In this document: positions 5,944 to 14,730 of the stretch, piece after piece
Position numbering within the stretch: the stretch's first letter is position 1
How the letters are laid out: each line of letters starts with the position of its first letter
From: Clostridia bacterium
GTDB lineage: Bacteria > Bacillota > Clostridia > Oscillospirales > CAG-272
Direction of reading: 5' to 3'
Assembly: GCA_900769475.1 (NCBI GenBank)
Contig: CAAGGQ010000137.1
Location: 1-40,091 of the forward strand
Length of the DNA: 40,091 nt
Translations under genes and position numbers: made by a program
The notes under the pieces: generated by a model
What the model was told of the DNA's origin: nothing
Seen by the model: the letters and a program-made list of their open reading frames with translations, nothing else
The model's database searches: none

Positions 5944-6786
5944 ATGAGTATGAGCCGGGAGATCATAAGCTCCAGACAAAACCGAACGGTGGTAGAGGTG
6001 TGCAAATTGAATGACCGCAAGGCGCGGGATGCCGGCCGTATCTTTCGCTTTGACGGGGTGAAGCTGTGCGAGGAAGCCCTTCGAAAAGGCGTCGAGCTGC
6101 AAACGGTCTTGCTCCGTGCTTCCTCGGCGGATCGGATCCGCGAGGAGCTGCTGGAGCGGGATGGAATCGACCTCTTTGCATGCTCCGCAAGGGTCCTTTG
6201 GCTGTCTGACGAGGTTTTTGAGAAAATTTCGGAAGAAAAATCGCCGGAAGGCGTAATATGTGTTGCAAAATATATTGACAAATTTCAAAAATTTGCTACA
6301 ATATATAATAGCGCTGATTTTTTGACCATGAAGGACGAGGGCATCGTTCTGGTGGAATCGGTACGGGATCCCTCCAACGTGGGAGCGATCCTGCGCAGTG
6401 CCGCGGCCTTTGGTGTGGATCGTTTGATCCTGAGCGCGGACTGTGCCGATATTTATCATCCCAAGGCTGTGCGGGCTTCTATGGGAACCCTGTTCGATCA
6501 GAAGATCGATCGGGTTAGAAATCTTCCCGAGGTGATCCGCGGATTGCGGGCATCTGGACGTCGGGTCTTTGCCGCGGCGCTGGATCCCAACGGCCATGTG
6601 TTGGGGCAGCTTCCCCTTTGCCGCGGAGATTGTGTGGTGATTGGGAATGAGGGACACGGGTTGCTGCCTGATACGATCGCGGCCTGCGACGGCTGTGTGA
6701 TGATCCCCATGACCTCCCGCGCGGAATCGCTGAACGCCGCCGTGGCGGCTTCGGTGCTCATGTGGGAGTTTACCAAGCTTTCGTAA
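5944..6786 (+). CDS. TrmH/SpoU family RNA 2'-O-methyltransferase
   Basis: A SPOUT-fold methyltransferase transferring methyl from S-adenosylmethionine to a ribose 2'-OH in rRNA or tRNA. All three motifs are present: motif 1 (V-R-D-P-S-N-V-G-A-I-L-R-S-A), motif 2 (V-I-G-N-E-G-H-G-L) and motif 3 (I-P-M-T-S-R-A-E-S-L-N-A-A-V-A). The N-terminal substrate-binding domain starts with the typical I-I-S-S-R-Q-N. I chose ATG 5944 (280 residues): it has GGGAG 7 nt upstream, whereas the frame's earliest start would lie inside the preceding terminator; ATG 5902 is possible. The inter-domain linker is AT-rich and contains promoter-like boxes. The target nucleotide is unknown. Confidence 0.88.
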   Translation: MSMSREIISSRQNRTVVEVCKLNDRKARDAGRIFRFDGVKLCEEALRKGVELQTVLLRASSADRIREELLERDGIDLFACSARVLWLSDEVFEKISEEKSPEGVICVAKYIDKFQKFATIYNSADFLTMKDEGIVLVESVRDPSNVGAILRSAAAFGVDRLILSADCADIYHPKAVRASMGTLFDQKIDRVRNLPEVIRGLRASGRRVFAAALDPNGHVLGQLPLCRGDCVVIGNEGHGLLPDTIAACDGCVMIPMTSRAESLNAAVAASVLMWEFTKLS

Positions 6787-6827
6787 TGCTTGAGTCATTT
6801 TGTCTTTGAAAGAAAGGAGAGTTGGGA

Positions 6828-8174
6828 ATGCAACAAAAGGAGACCCTCTTTTGGATTTGGCTTTCCGAGGCCTTGGGACCCAAGAATCGGGATTTCCGCA
6901 CCTTGATCGAACTGTATGAATCTCCCTACGCGTTGTTTAATGCCGATGAGAGCGAGATCGAGCGGATCGCGGACATCAAGCCGCGCACCAAAGAGGTGCT
7001 GGCGCAAAAGAGCCTGGCGCAGGCCTCTCGGGTGTTGGATGCCTGTGAGCGTTTGCAGATCAAGATCCTGCCGTATGATGACGATGCCTATCCCAACTCC
7101 TTGCGAGAACTTCGGGAACCGCCGGTGCTTCTGTACTATTACGGACGGTTACCCGATTTTAACAAGCAACTTTGTATTGGGATCGTAGGTACCCGACGTA
7201 TGAGTGCATACGGTCTGCAAAGTGCGTATAAAATAGCTTATGAATTGGCCAGCGCCAACGTGGTGATCGTGAGCGGTATGGCGGCCGGTATCGACGGTGT
7301 TTCCGCCGCGGCGACACTTGCCGCCAAGGGAACCACCGTCGCGGTACTGGGATGTGGTCTTGATGTGGTATATCCCAACCATCACAAGCAGCTCATGGAG
7401 CTCATCCGTGAGAATGGTGTGATCCTCTCGGAATACCCGCCCGCCACCAAGCCCAATTATTATCACTTTCCCGTGCGGAACCGTATCATCAGCGGCATTT
7501 CCCGAGGTACGGTGGTGGTAGAGGCCAGTATGCAAAGCGGTTCGCTGATCACGGCCAAGGATGCCGTGCTCCAGGGCAAGGAGGTTTTTGCCCTTCCTGC
7601 CAACGTGGATAGCAGTGGAGCCGAGGGCACCAACCGATTGCTTCGGGACGGTGCCACCCTGGTGCTGGATACGATGGACATTCTCCAGCCCTATCAGTAC
7701 GTGTACGCCAATCAACTGCAGGTGGAGCGCTTGCAGGAGGCCAAGAAGCACTCCCGCGCCGATTTGCGGTACCTGGATCGGGTTGGCGTGATCGAGCTGA
7801 CAAAGCGAACCGCTCCTGCCGAGCGACCGGCTCCCGAGGCTTCTCCCATGCCTGCGCCGCGCCCGAGGCCCGACACACCGCAAAGAGAGACCGCCACGGC
7901 TCCCAAAAACTCTGCCGGTCGGCCGAAGAGCGAATCGCCGCGCAAGACGGGGGCGCCCTCCAAGGATCCTTCTCCTACGCCGGATGCGGTGCTCTCCTCA
8001 CTAACACCGATCCAACTGGCGGTGTTACAGGCCATTCCCGATGACCGTGCCATCACCGCCGATGTGCTACAGTCCCTGGAGTTTCCCTGGGGCGAGGTCA
8101 TTGCGGCACTTACGATGCTGGAGATCCTGGGCTTGATCCAAAAGCTTCCGGGAGCATTATATACAAAAGCGTGA
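6828..8174 (+). CDS. dprA: DNA-processing protein DprA (Smf)
   Basis: DprA binds incoming single-stranded DNA and loads RecA during natural transformation; the gene is also conserved in bacteria not known to be competent. The Rossmann-like core shows G-I-V-G-T-R-R, S-G-M-A-x-G-I-D, V-A-V-L-G-C-G-L-D-x-V-Y-P, R-N-R-I-I-S-G-I-S and a Q-S-G-S-L-I-T-A segment. A Pro/Ala/Arg-rich linker of about 70 residues separates it from a C-terminal winged-helix domain. At 448 residues it is longer than usual (300-370), mostly because of the linker. ATG 6828 is preferred over TTG 6822 because AAGGAG is 8 nt upstream. The dprA-topA-trmFO order is typical of Firmicutes. Confidence 0.95.
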   Translation: MQQKETLFWIWLSEALGPKNRDFRTLIELYESPYALFNADESEIERIADIKPRTKEVLAQKSLAQASRVLDACERLQIKILPYDDDAYPNSLRELREPPVLLYYYGRLPDFNKQLCIGIVGTRRMSAYGLQSAYKIAYELASANVVIVSGMAAGIDGVSAAATLAAKGTTVAVLGCGLDVVYPNHHKQLMELIRENGVILSEYPPATKPNYYHFPVRNRIISGISRGTVVVEASMQSGSLITAKDAVLQGKEVFALPANVDSSGAEGTNRLLRDGATLVLDTMDILQPYQYVYANQLQVERLQEAKKHSRADLRYLDRVGVIELTKRTAPAERPAPEASPMPAPRPRPDTPQRETATAPKNSAGRPKSESPRKTGAPSKDPSPTPDAVLSSLTPIQLAVLQAIPDDRAITADVLQSLEFPWGEVIAALTMLEILGLIQKLPGALYTKA

Positions 8175-8210
8175 TTATTTAAATTCCCTTACGAAAAGAA
8201 AGGATTTTCT

Positions 8211-10520
8211 ATGGCAACAAATTTGGTAATTATGGAGTCGCCTTCCAAGGCTGTGACCGTAAAGGGCTATCTGGGAAGCAATTACAAGGTGATCGCTTCC
8301 TACGGACACGTTCGCGATCTTCCCAAGAGCACCTTGGGTGTGAATATCGAGCAGGATTTTGAGGCGCATTATATCAATATTCGAGGCAAAGGCGATCTGA
8401 TCAAGGAGATCCGCAAGGAGGCCAAGGCGGCCACCAAGATCTATCTGGCAACCGACCCTGACCGCGAAGGAGAGGCCATTGCTTGGCATCTTGCCGCGGC
8501 ACTCGGGATCCCGGTGGAGAACACCCGCCGCATTTGCTTTAACGAGGTTACCAAAACCGCCGTTCGCGCGGCCATCAAGGCACCTCGCCAGATCGATATG
8601 AACCTGGTCAACGCCCAGCAGACTCGTCGAATCCTCGACCGTATCGTGGGCTACAAGCTCAGCCCCCTGCTTTGGAAGAACATCAAGAGCGGACTTAGTG
8701 CCGGACGGGTACAGTCGGTAGCCACCCGAATCATTGTGGAAAGAGAAGAAGAGATCCGCGGATTCCGTCCTGAGGAATACTGGACCATCGACGTGCCGCT
8801 TTCTGACGAAGAGGGAAGCTCTTTCATCGCTCATTTCCGCGGCGATGCCAACGGCAAGATTCGCTTGACTAACGCAGCCGAGGCGCAGGCCATTGCCGAT
8901 GCCGTGAACGGCAATCCTTACGTGGTTGCCTCGGTAAAGAAGATTGCCAAGCACAAGGCTCCCGCGGCTCCCTTTACCACCTCCTCTCTGCAACAGGAGG
9001 CTTTCCGCAAGCTGGGCTTCCAATCCCAGCGCACCATGAAGATCGCCCAGGAGCTGTACGAGGGCGTGAATTTGGGCTCCGAGTTTGGCGGTGCCCAGGG
9101 TCTAATCACCTACATGCGTACCGACTCGGTGCGTGTGTCGTCCGATGCTCAGGAGGCCGCAAGATCCTTTATCGTGGAAAAGTACGGAGAAAAGTACTGT
9201 CCCCAGACCCCCAGAGTTTACAAGACCCGTGCCGGTGCCCAGGATGCCCATGAGGCTATTCGTCCCGTTCGCGTGGATCTGGAGCCTCTGCAGATCCGCA
9301 AGCAGCTGACCACCGAGCAGTATAAGCTTTACAAGCTGATCTGGGAGTGCTTTATTGCCAGCCAGATGGAGTCGGCCGTGCTGGATACCATCACCGTTGA
9401 TTTTACCAATGCCGGATATATCTTCCGCACCAGTGGCTATTCGGTGGCCTTCTCGGGCTATATGGCTGTTTACGAGCAGACCGAGGAAAAGACCGCCAAT
9501 GCCGACGAGCCCGGAGAGGTGAAGGACATTCGTCTGCCCGAAATGAGCCAGGGTCAGGCGCTGAACGCCCAGGACGTTTCCATGATTCAGCATTTTACTG
9601 AGCCCCCCGTACGCTTCAACGACGCGTCCCTGATCCAGATGCTCAAGGATCTGGATATTGGCCGTCCCAGTACCTATCATACCATCATTTCCACCATCAT
9701 CGCTCGCAACTACGTTAAGCGTGAGGGCAAGGCCTTCGTTCCCACGCCCCTGGGTGAGATCACCAATAAGCTGATGGAGGAGAACTTCTCCACGGTGGTG
9801 GACTATGGCTTTACCGCCGAGATGGAGAACGAGCTGGACGAGATTGAAACCGGAAACGCCACCATGATCGAGGTGCTCAACCGCTTCTGGAAGGACTTTG
9901 AGCAGCAGCTGACCCAGGCTGAGAAGACCATTGGGGAAAAGAGCATCGACGTTCCTCCGGAGGAGACCGACTTCCTGTGCGATAAGTGCGGAAGCCGCAT
10001 GATCGTTCGCAACGGACGCTTTGGAAAATTTGCCGCTTGCCCCAACTATCCCACCTGCCGTAACACCAAGCCCCTTACGGCTCCCGCCAAGGAAGAAACC
10101 GAGGTGAAGGAGGAAAGCACCAAGAAGGCTTCCATCGTGGCCGACTTCAAGTGCGAAAAGTGTGGCTCGGATATGGTTCTGCGCAGCGGTAAGTTTGGCA
10201 GTTTCTATGCTTGCAGCCGCTATCCCGAGTGCAAGTTTACCAAGGCTCGCGTACGTGAGACGGGTGTGAACTGTCCCAAGTGTAATTCCAAGATCGTAAC
10301 CAAGTTTGGGCGCAACCACACCGTGTTCTACAGCTGTGAACGCTATCCCGAGTGTGATTTCTCCTCCTGGGATATGCCCACCAACGAGCTGTGTCCCACC
10401 TGCGGCAAGATGCTCTTCCGTAAGAAGGGGAAGGCTCTGCTGGTTTGCCACGATACCGCGTGCGGATTTACCAAGGAGATCGAGGACACCAAGGAAAAGA
10501 ACGAGCAGGTAACCGAATAA
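8211..10520 (+). CDS. topA: DNA topoisomerase I (type IA)
   Basis: Relaxes negative supercoils through a 5'-phosphotyrosine intermediate. The N-terminal TOPRIM domain has the glutamate motif (V-I-M-E-S-P-S-K-A) and the D-x-D-x-x-x-E motif (A-T-D-P-D-R-E-G-E-A-I). The catalytic tyrosine is Y301 in G-L-I-T-Y-M-R-T-D-S. Four C-terminal zinc-ribbon units follow the core (cysteine pairs of the form C-x2-C ... Y-P-x-C), the last being less regular. Length 769 residues, normal. AAAGGA lies just before ATG 8211; the stop is one base from the trmFO start. Confidence 0.97.
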   Translation: MATNLVIMESPSKAVTVKGYLGSNYKVIASYGHVRDLPKSTLGVNIEQDFEAHYINIRGKGDLIKEIRKEAKAATKIYLATDPDREGEAIAWHLAAALGIPVENTRRICFNEVTKTAVRAAIKAPRQIDMNLVNAQQTRRILDRIVGYKLSPLLWKNIKSGLSAGRVQSVATRIIVEREEEIRGFRPEEYWTIDVPLSDEEGSSFIAHFRGDANGKIRLTNAAEAQAIADAVNGNPYVVASVKKIAKHKAPAAPFTTSSLQQEAFRKLGFQSQRTMKIAQELYEGVNLGSEFGGAQGLITYMRTDSVRVSSDAQEAARSFIVEKYGEKYCPQTPRVYKTRAGAQDAHEAIRPVRVDLEPLQIRKQLTTEQYKLYKLIWECFIASQMESAVLDTITVDFTNAGYIFRTSGYSVAFSGYMAVYEQTEEKTANADEPGEVKDIRLPEMSQGQALNAQDVSMIQHFTEPPVRFNDASLIQMLKDLDIGRPSTYHTIISTIIARNYVKREGKAFVPTPLGEITNKLMEENFSTVVDYGFTAEMENELDEIETGNATMIEVLNRFWKDFEQQLTQAEKTIGEKSIDVPPEETDFLCDKCGSRMIVRNGRFGKFAACPNYPTCRNTKPLTAPAKEETEVKEESTKKASIVADFKCEKCGSDMVLRSGKFGSFYACSRYPECKFTKARVRETGVNCPKCNSKIVTKFGRNHTVFYSCERYPECDFSSWDMPTNELCPTCGKMLFRKKGKALLVCHDTACGFTKEIEDTKEKNEQVTE

Positions 10521-10521
10521 T

Positions 10522-11859
10522 ATGCAGGAATATATCAACATTTACGGAGCGGGCTTGGCCGGATGCGAGGCCGCCTGGCAGGCCGCCCGGCGCGGTGTGC
10601 GGGTTCGCTTGTACGAGATGAAGCCCCAAAAATATACGCCGGCCCACCATGCTCCCGAGTTTTCCGAATTGGTCTGCTCCAATTCTCTTCGCTCGGATTG
10701 CACCAGCAACGCCGTTGGACTTTTGAAGGAAGAGATGCGTCGCATGGGCTCCTTGATCATGGAGGCCGCCGATGCCTGTCGGGTTCCCGCAGGCTCGGCC
10801 CTGGCCGTGGATCGGGTCCTCTTTTCCAAGTATATCACCCAACGCATCTGCTCCTGCCCCAACATCGAGGTGGTGTACGCGGAGGCCGATCGGTTAGAGG
10901 AGGACGCGGTCAACGTGATCGCCACCGGCCCTTTGACCTCGGATGCCATGGCCACGTATATTTCCAATACCCTGGGATGCGGAAAACTGCATTTCTTTGA
11001 TGCCGCCGCGCCCATTGTGGATTTTTCTTCCATCAACATGGACATCGCCTATTTTGCCTCGCGCTACGATAAGGGCGATGCCGATTATATCAACTGCCCC
11101 ATGGAGAAGGAGCAATACGACGCCTTTTACGAAGCTCTCCTTTCTGCCGAGGAGGCAACGCTCAAGGACTTTGATAAGGAGAGTCAAAAGGATCTCAAGG
11201 TCTTTGAGGGCTGTATGCCGGTGGAGGTCATGGCGCGCCGCGGGTACGACACCCTGCGCTACGGCCCCATGAAGCCGGTGGGACTCATTGATCCCCGAGT
11301 GGGCAAGGAGGCCTATGCCGTGGTTCAGCTCCGCAAGGAGAATGTGGAGGGTACCATGTTCAATCTGGTAGGCTTCCAGACTCATCTGACCTTTGGAGAA
11401 CAAAAGCGGGTCTTTCGCATGATCCCGGGACTTGAAAATGCCGAGTTTTTGCGCTTTGGCGTGATGCATCGCAATACTTATCTCAATTCCCCCGGAATGC
11501 TGGAGCCCACATATGCTATGACCACCCGTCCCAATCTCTTTTTCGCCGGCCAGATGACCGGCGTGGAGGGTTATGTGGAGTCAGCGGGAAGCGGCCTTGT
11601 GGCGGGCATTAACGCCGCCAACCGGTTCCAGGGGCAAGACCCGCTGGTCTTCCCGGAGGAGACCGTGCTGGGAGCCATGGGGGCTTATGTTAGCCGCGGC
11701 GGTGTGGGAAGCTTTGTTCCCATGAACGCCAATTTTGGCATCGTAAAGCCGTTGGGCTACCGGGTCAAGGGCGGCAAGACCGCCAAAAATGAAAAGCTTG
11801 CCGAGCGTGCGCTGGAGTGCATTGACGCTCTGGCACAGCCGTCCGAGCAAAATCAATAA
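10522..11859 (+). CDS. trmFO: Methylenetetrahydrofolate-tRNA (uracil-5-)-methyltransferase TrmFO
   Basis: Folate- and FAD-dependent enzyme that makes 5-methyluridine at position 54 of tRNA, the Gram-positive counterpart of TrmA. It opens with the FAD-binding G-A-G-L-A-G-x-E-A-A motif (residues 9-18), followed by the family motif C-S-N-S-L-R-S-D. The C-terminal FAD contact region is G-Q-M-T-G-V-E-G-Y-V-E-S-A-x-S-G. 445 residues, normal. Only one base separates it from topA, and no strong ribosome binding site is seen, so translation is probably coupled to topA. Confidence 0.97.
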   Translation: MQEYINIYGAGLAGCEAAWQAARRGVRVRLYEMKPQKYTPAHHAPEFSELVCSNSLRSDCTSNAVGLLKEEMRRMGSLIMEAADACRVPAGSALAVDRVLFSKYITQRICSCPNIEVVYAEADRLEEDAVNVIATGPLTSDAMATYISNTLGCGKLHFFDAAAPIVDFSSINMDIAYFASRYDKGDADYINCPMEKEQYDAFYEALLSAEEATLKDFDKESQKDLKVFEGCMPVEVMARRGYDTLRYGPMKPVGLIDPRVGKEAYAVVQLRKENVEGTMFNLVGFQTHLTFGEQKRVFRMIPGLENAEFLRFGVMHRNTYLNSPGMLEPTYAMTTRPNLFFAGQMTGVEGYVESAGSGLVAGINAANRFQGQDPLVFPEETVLGAMGAYVSRGGVGSFVPMNANFGIVKPLGYRVKGGKTAKNEKLAERALECIDALAQPSEQNQ

Positions 11860-11864
11860 AGGAA

Positions 11865-11879
11865 GCGGTTCTTTACCGC
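11865..11879 (+). promoter_or_regulatory. Hairpin between a distal Shine-Dalgarno and the plsX start
   Basis: The purine-rich site AAAGGAA (11858-11864) is about 25 nt from ATG 11890, too far for normal pairing. A perfect 5-bp hairpin (GCGGT-TCTTT-ACCGC) lies directly between them. Folding it would cut the effective spacing to about 10 nt. No other ribosome binding site is visible before plsX. Confidence 0.5.
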
Positions 11880-11889
11880 AAACATAGCT

Positions 11890-12948
11890 ATGAAAATTAT
11901 CGTGGATATCATGGGCGGCGACAACGCCCCCGAGGAAACCGTCAAAGGCGCGATCCTGGCGGCGCGGGAGTTTCCCAACGTTTCCTTCCTTTGGGTGGGA
12001 AATCAAGCCGACATTGAGCGCATTGCCAAGGAGAATGATTTTTCTCTGGAGGGCATTGAGATCGTTGCCACCGAGAACGTGATCACCATGGAGGACAACC
12101 CCGTTCTCGTGGTGCGCGGAAAGCAGGATTCCTCTATGTCCGTGGGGTTGAAGCTTCTGGCCGAAGGGAAGGGCGACGCCATGGTCAGCACCGGCAACAC
12201 CGGAGCGCTGTTCACGGGGGCCAACCTGATCGTTCGTAAGCTCAAGGGCGTGCTTCGTCCCGCCATCGGCGCCATTCTCCCCATGGAGAATCCCGTGCTT
12301 TTGATGGATACCGGCGCCAACGTCACAGTGACCGAGGAGAATCTGGAGCAGTTTGGTGTGATGGGAGCCGCGTATATGCGAAAAATGTACGGACTGGAAT
12401 CCCCCCGCGTGGGACTGCTCAACAACGGTACCGAGGAATGCAAGGGAACCGAGCTCCAGCAGGCGGCACATCAGCGTCTGAAGAAGAACCCCGACGTCAA
12501 CTTTGTTGGAAACGTGGAGGGCAACGGCGTGGCCGTTGGAAAATGCGACGTTCTGGTGACCGACGGCTTTACCGGAAACATCTTCCTCAAGGGCACCGAG
12601 GGGCTGGGAAAAATGCTTCTCGGAAAGCTGAAATCCATGTTCAAAAGTGCTCCTTTGGGCTTTGTGGCTTATTTGGTTCTCAAAAAGCAAATTAAGGGGC
12701 TCAAAAAGCAGTTTGATTCCACCGAGCACGGCGGCGCCCCCATTCTTGGCGTTACCCGTCCCGTGATCAAGGCCCATGGCTCCTCCAATGCCAAGGCCTT
12801 CAAGAATGCCATTCGTCAAGCCATCAATTACGTCAACTCGGGTGTGACCGAGGAGCTTGCCGCCGCGGCACTGCAGTACGCAGAGCGTCGCCGTGCCGAG
12901 CAGGAAGCACGAAAAGCTGCAAAGCAGGCCGAGGAATCGGCAGAATAG
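11890..12948 (+). CDS. plsX: Phosphate acyltransferase PlsX
   Basis: Converts acyl-ACP and phosphate to acyl-phosphate, the acyl donor for PlsY in phospholipid synthesis; a peripheral membrane enzyme. The protein begins with I-V-D-I-M-G-G-D-N-A-P and contains S-x-G-N-T-G-A-L, D-T-G-A-N-V and H-G-G-A-P-I-L-G. 352 residues, slightly longer than average because of a charged Glu/Arg/Ala tail (last about 20 residues). In Firmicutes plsX usually precedes fabD/fabG/acpP or acpP and rnc; here rnc follows 32 nt later with no acpP between. Confidence 0.96.
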   Translation: MKIIVDIMGGDNAPEETVKGAILAAREFPNVSFLWVGNQADIERIAKENDFSLEGIEIVATENVITMEDNPVLVVRGKQDSSMSVGLKLLAEGKGDAMVSTGNTGALFTGANLIVRKLKGVLRPAIGAILPMENPVLLMDTGANVTVTEENLEQFGVMGAAYMRKMYGLESPRVGLLNNGTEECKGTELQQAAHQRLKKNPDVNFVGNVEGNGVAVGKCDVLVTDGFTGNIFLKGTEGLGKMLLGKLKSMFKSAPLGFVAYLVLKKQIKGLKKQFDSTEHGGAPILGVTRPVIKAHGSSNAKAFKNAIRQAINYVNSGVTEELAAAALQYAERRRAEQEARKAAKQAEESAE

Positions 12949-12980
12949 AGAAAAATAGAAAGAGAAAACGAGGTTGTTCC

Positions 12981-13697
12981 ATGTCCCATACCTTAGACGA
13001 GCTGCAATGCAAGATCGGATACCGCTTTCGGGATCCCCAGCTCCTCAAGCAGGCACTCACACATTCCTCCTATTCCAATGAGACCGGTGCACGCAATCAC
13101 CATTTGCTGTGCAACGAGCGATTGGAATTCCTGGGAGATTCGGTGCTTTCCCTGATCACAAGTGAATATTTGTATCAGAATTTCTCTGGGCTTCCCGAGG
13201 GCGATCTGACGCGGATCCGTGCGGCAACCGTGTGCGAGGGAGCTCTGGCAAGCTATGCCGGAAAGCTGGAGCTGGGAGAATTTCTTCTCCTGGGTAAGGG
13301 TGAGCGGCAGAGCGGCGGGGCACAAAAGCCGGCTGTGATTGCCGATGCCTTTGAAGCGGTGCTGGCGGCGATCTACCTGGACGTGGGCGATCAAAACGCC
13401 TTGGGCACGGTGGCGGAATTCCTCCTCCCCTTCATTCGGGAAGCGGTTGCAAGCCTCCCCGATGTGGGCGGCTATCATACCGACAGTAAGTCCCGCTTGC
13501 AGGAGTTTGTTCAAAAGGATAAGGGAACTCCCGAGTATCGGTTGATCTCTGAATCGGGTCCCGACCACAACAAGACCTTTGTGGTAGAGGTCTACCTGGA
13601 TTCCAACTGCATTGGAAGAGGGCAGGGACATTCCAAAAAGCACGCCGAGCAGGCGGCAGCCAAGGCGGCGTTGGTTCTGTTTGGCATTGACCGCTGA
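12981..13697 (+). CDS. rnc: Ribonuclease III
   Basis: Double-strand-specific endoribonuclease for rRNA and mRNA maturation. Signature N-E-R-L-E-F-L-G-D-S-V-L at about residues 48-59 carries the catalytic carboxylates; a second acidic motif is D-A-F-E-A-V-L-A-A-I-Y. The C-terminal double-stranded RNA-binding domain (D-S-K-S-R-L-Q-E onwards, ending H-A-E-Q-A-A-A-K-A-A) is complete. 238 residues, normal. The stop overlaps the next ATG (TGATG at 13695-13699). Confidence 0.97.
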   Translation: MSHTLDELQCKIGYRFRDPQLLKQALTHSSYSNETGARNHHLLCNERLEFLGDSVLSLITSEYLYQNFSGLPEGDLTRIRAATVCEGALASYAGKLELGEFLLLGKGERQSGGAQKPAVIADAFEAVLAAIYLDVGDQNALGTVAEFLLPFIREAVASLPDVGGYHTDSKSRLQEFVQKDKGTPEYRLISESGPDHNKTFVVEVYLDSNCIGRGQGHSKKHAEQAAAKAALVLFGIDR

Positions 13698-14701
13698 TGG
13701 GACACCGCAACATTCCCATTTTTATCCCTCACCTGGGATGCCCCCATCAATGCGTGTTTTGTAACCAGCACTCGATCTCCGGCTGCAGGGGATTCGATCC
13801 CTCCGGCGTGGATGGGCAGATCCAACGGGCGCTGTCCACGATCCCTGCGGGGGAAGAGGTGGAAATTGCCTTCTTTGGTGGCTCCTTTACCGGGATCGAT
13901 CCTGCCCTCATGCTTCAGCTCTTAACCACGGCGCAACGCTACGTGGACGCCGGCGCGGTGGCGTCGATCCGGCTCTCTACCCGTCCAGATTATATTTCCG
14001 AGGAGATCCTGGAGCGGCTGTCGGCTTTCTCGGTGCGTCACGTCGAGCTGGGGATCCAGAGCATGAATACCGCTGTGCTCGAGGCAGCTCACCGAGGGCA
14101 CACCGCCGATGCGAGCCGAGAGGCTTGCCGTGACGTTGTGGCGGCAGGCTTTTCCCTAACGGGGCAGATGATGATCGGACTTCCTGCATCCACACCTGCG
14201 TCGGAGCTGGCAACGGCCGAGGAAATTTGTGCTCTTGGTGCCACCTCTGCCCGCATCTATCCCACAGTGGTGTTTCAGGACACCCCCCTGGCAGAGCAAT
14301 ACCGCAGGGGCGAATACCGTCCGCTTTCCGTGGCCGAGGCCGTGGAACGAAGTGCGCGGGTTCTGGAGGTGTTCTTGCGCCATGGCGTGGAGTGCCTTCG
14401 CATTGGCCTGTGCGCCGGAGAAGATCTGCTGGATCCCCAAAAGGTTTGCGCCGGTCCCAACCATCCCGCCCTGGGAGAGTTGGTTTGGAATGAATATTAT
14501 TACCATCACATATATGAATTGTTAAAGACCTCCGGGCTGGGCGGCAAGAACGTTGCTCTGCGGATCCCCCGTGCCTTGGTTTCCAAGGTAGTGGGGCAGC
14601 ACCGCTGTAATCTGCAACGCCTGAATGCCTCTACCGGGACCGCGGTAAAAAAGATCCTTCCCGCAGGGGAGGAGGAGGGCATTGCCTTCTGCCCGTGGTA
14701 A
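13697..14701 (+). CDS. Radical SAM protein, Elp3-like
   Basis: 334 residues. The iron-sulfur motif C-P-H-Q-C-V-F-C (C-x3-C-x2-C) near residue 15 is followed by the SAM-binding F-F-G-G-S-F-T-G motif, E-L-G-I-Q-S-M-N and G-Q-M-M-I-G-L-P. This arrangement matches the Elp3-like/YhcC group of radical SAM proteins, often encoded between rnc and smc in Clostridia. A tRNA-modifying function is possible, but the acetyltransferase domain of true Elp3 is absent and no substrate can be assigned. Translation is coupled to rnc through the one-base overlap. Confidence 0.88.
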   Translation: MGHRNIPIFIPHLGCPHQCVFCNQHSISGCRGFDPSGVDGQIQRALSTIPAGEEVEIAFFGGSFTGIDPALMLQLLTTAQRYVDAGAVASIRLSTRPDYISEEILERLSAFSVRHVELGIQSMNTAVLEAAHRGHTADASREACRDVVAAGFSLTGQMMIGLPASTPASELATAEEICALGATSARIYPTVVFQDTPLAEQYRRGEYRPLSVAEAVERSARVLEVFLRHGVECLRIGLCAGEDLLDPQKVCAGPNHPALGELVWNEYYYHHIYELLKTSGLGGKNVALRIPRALVSKVVGQHRCNLQRLNASTGTAVKKILPAGEEEGIAFCPW

Positions 14702-14730
14702 AGAAGTAATTCGATCAGGAGGAACATACT

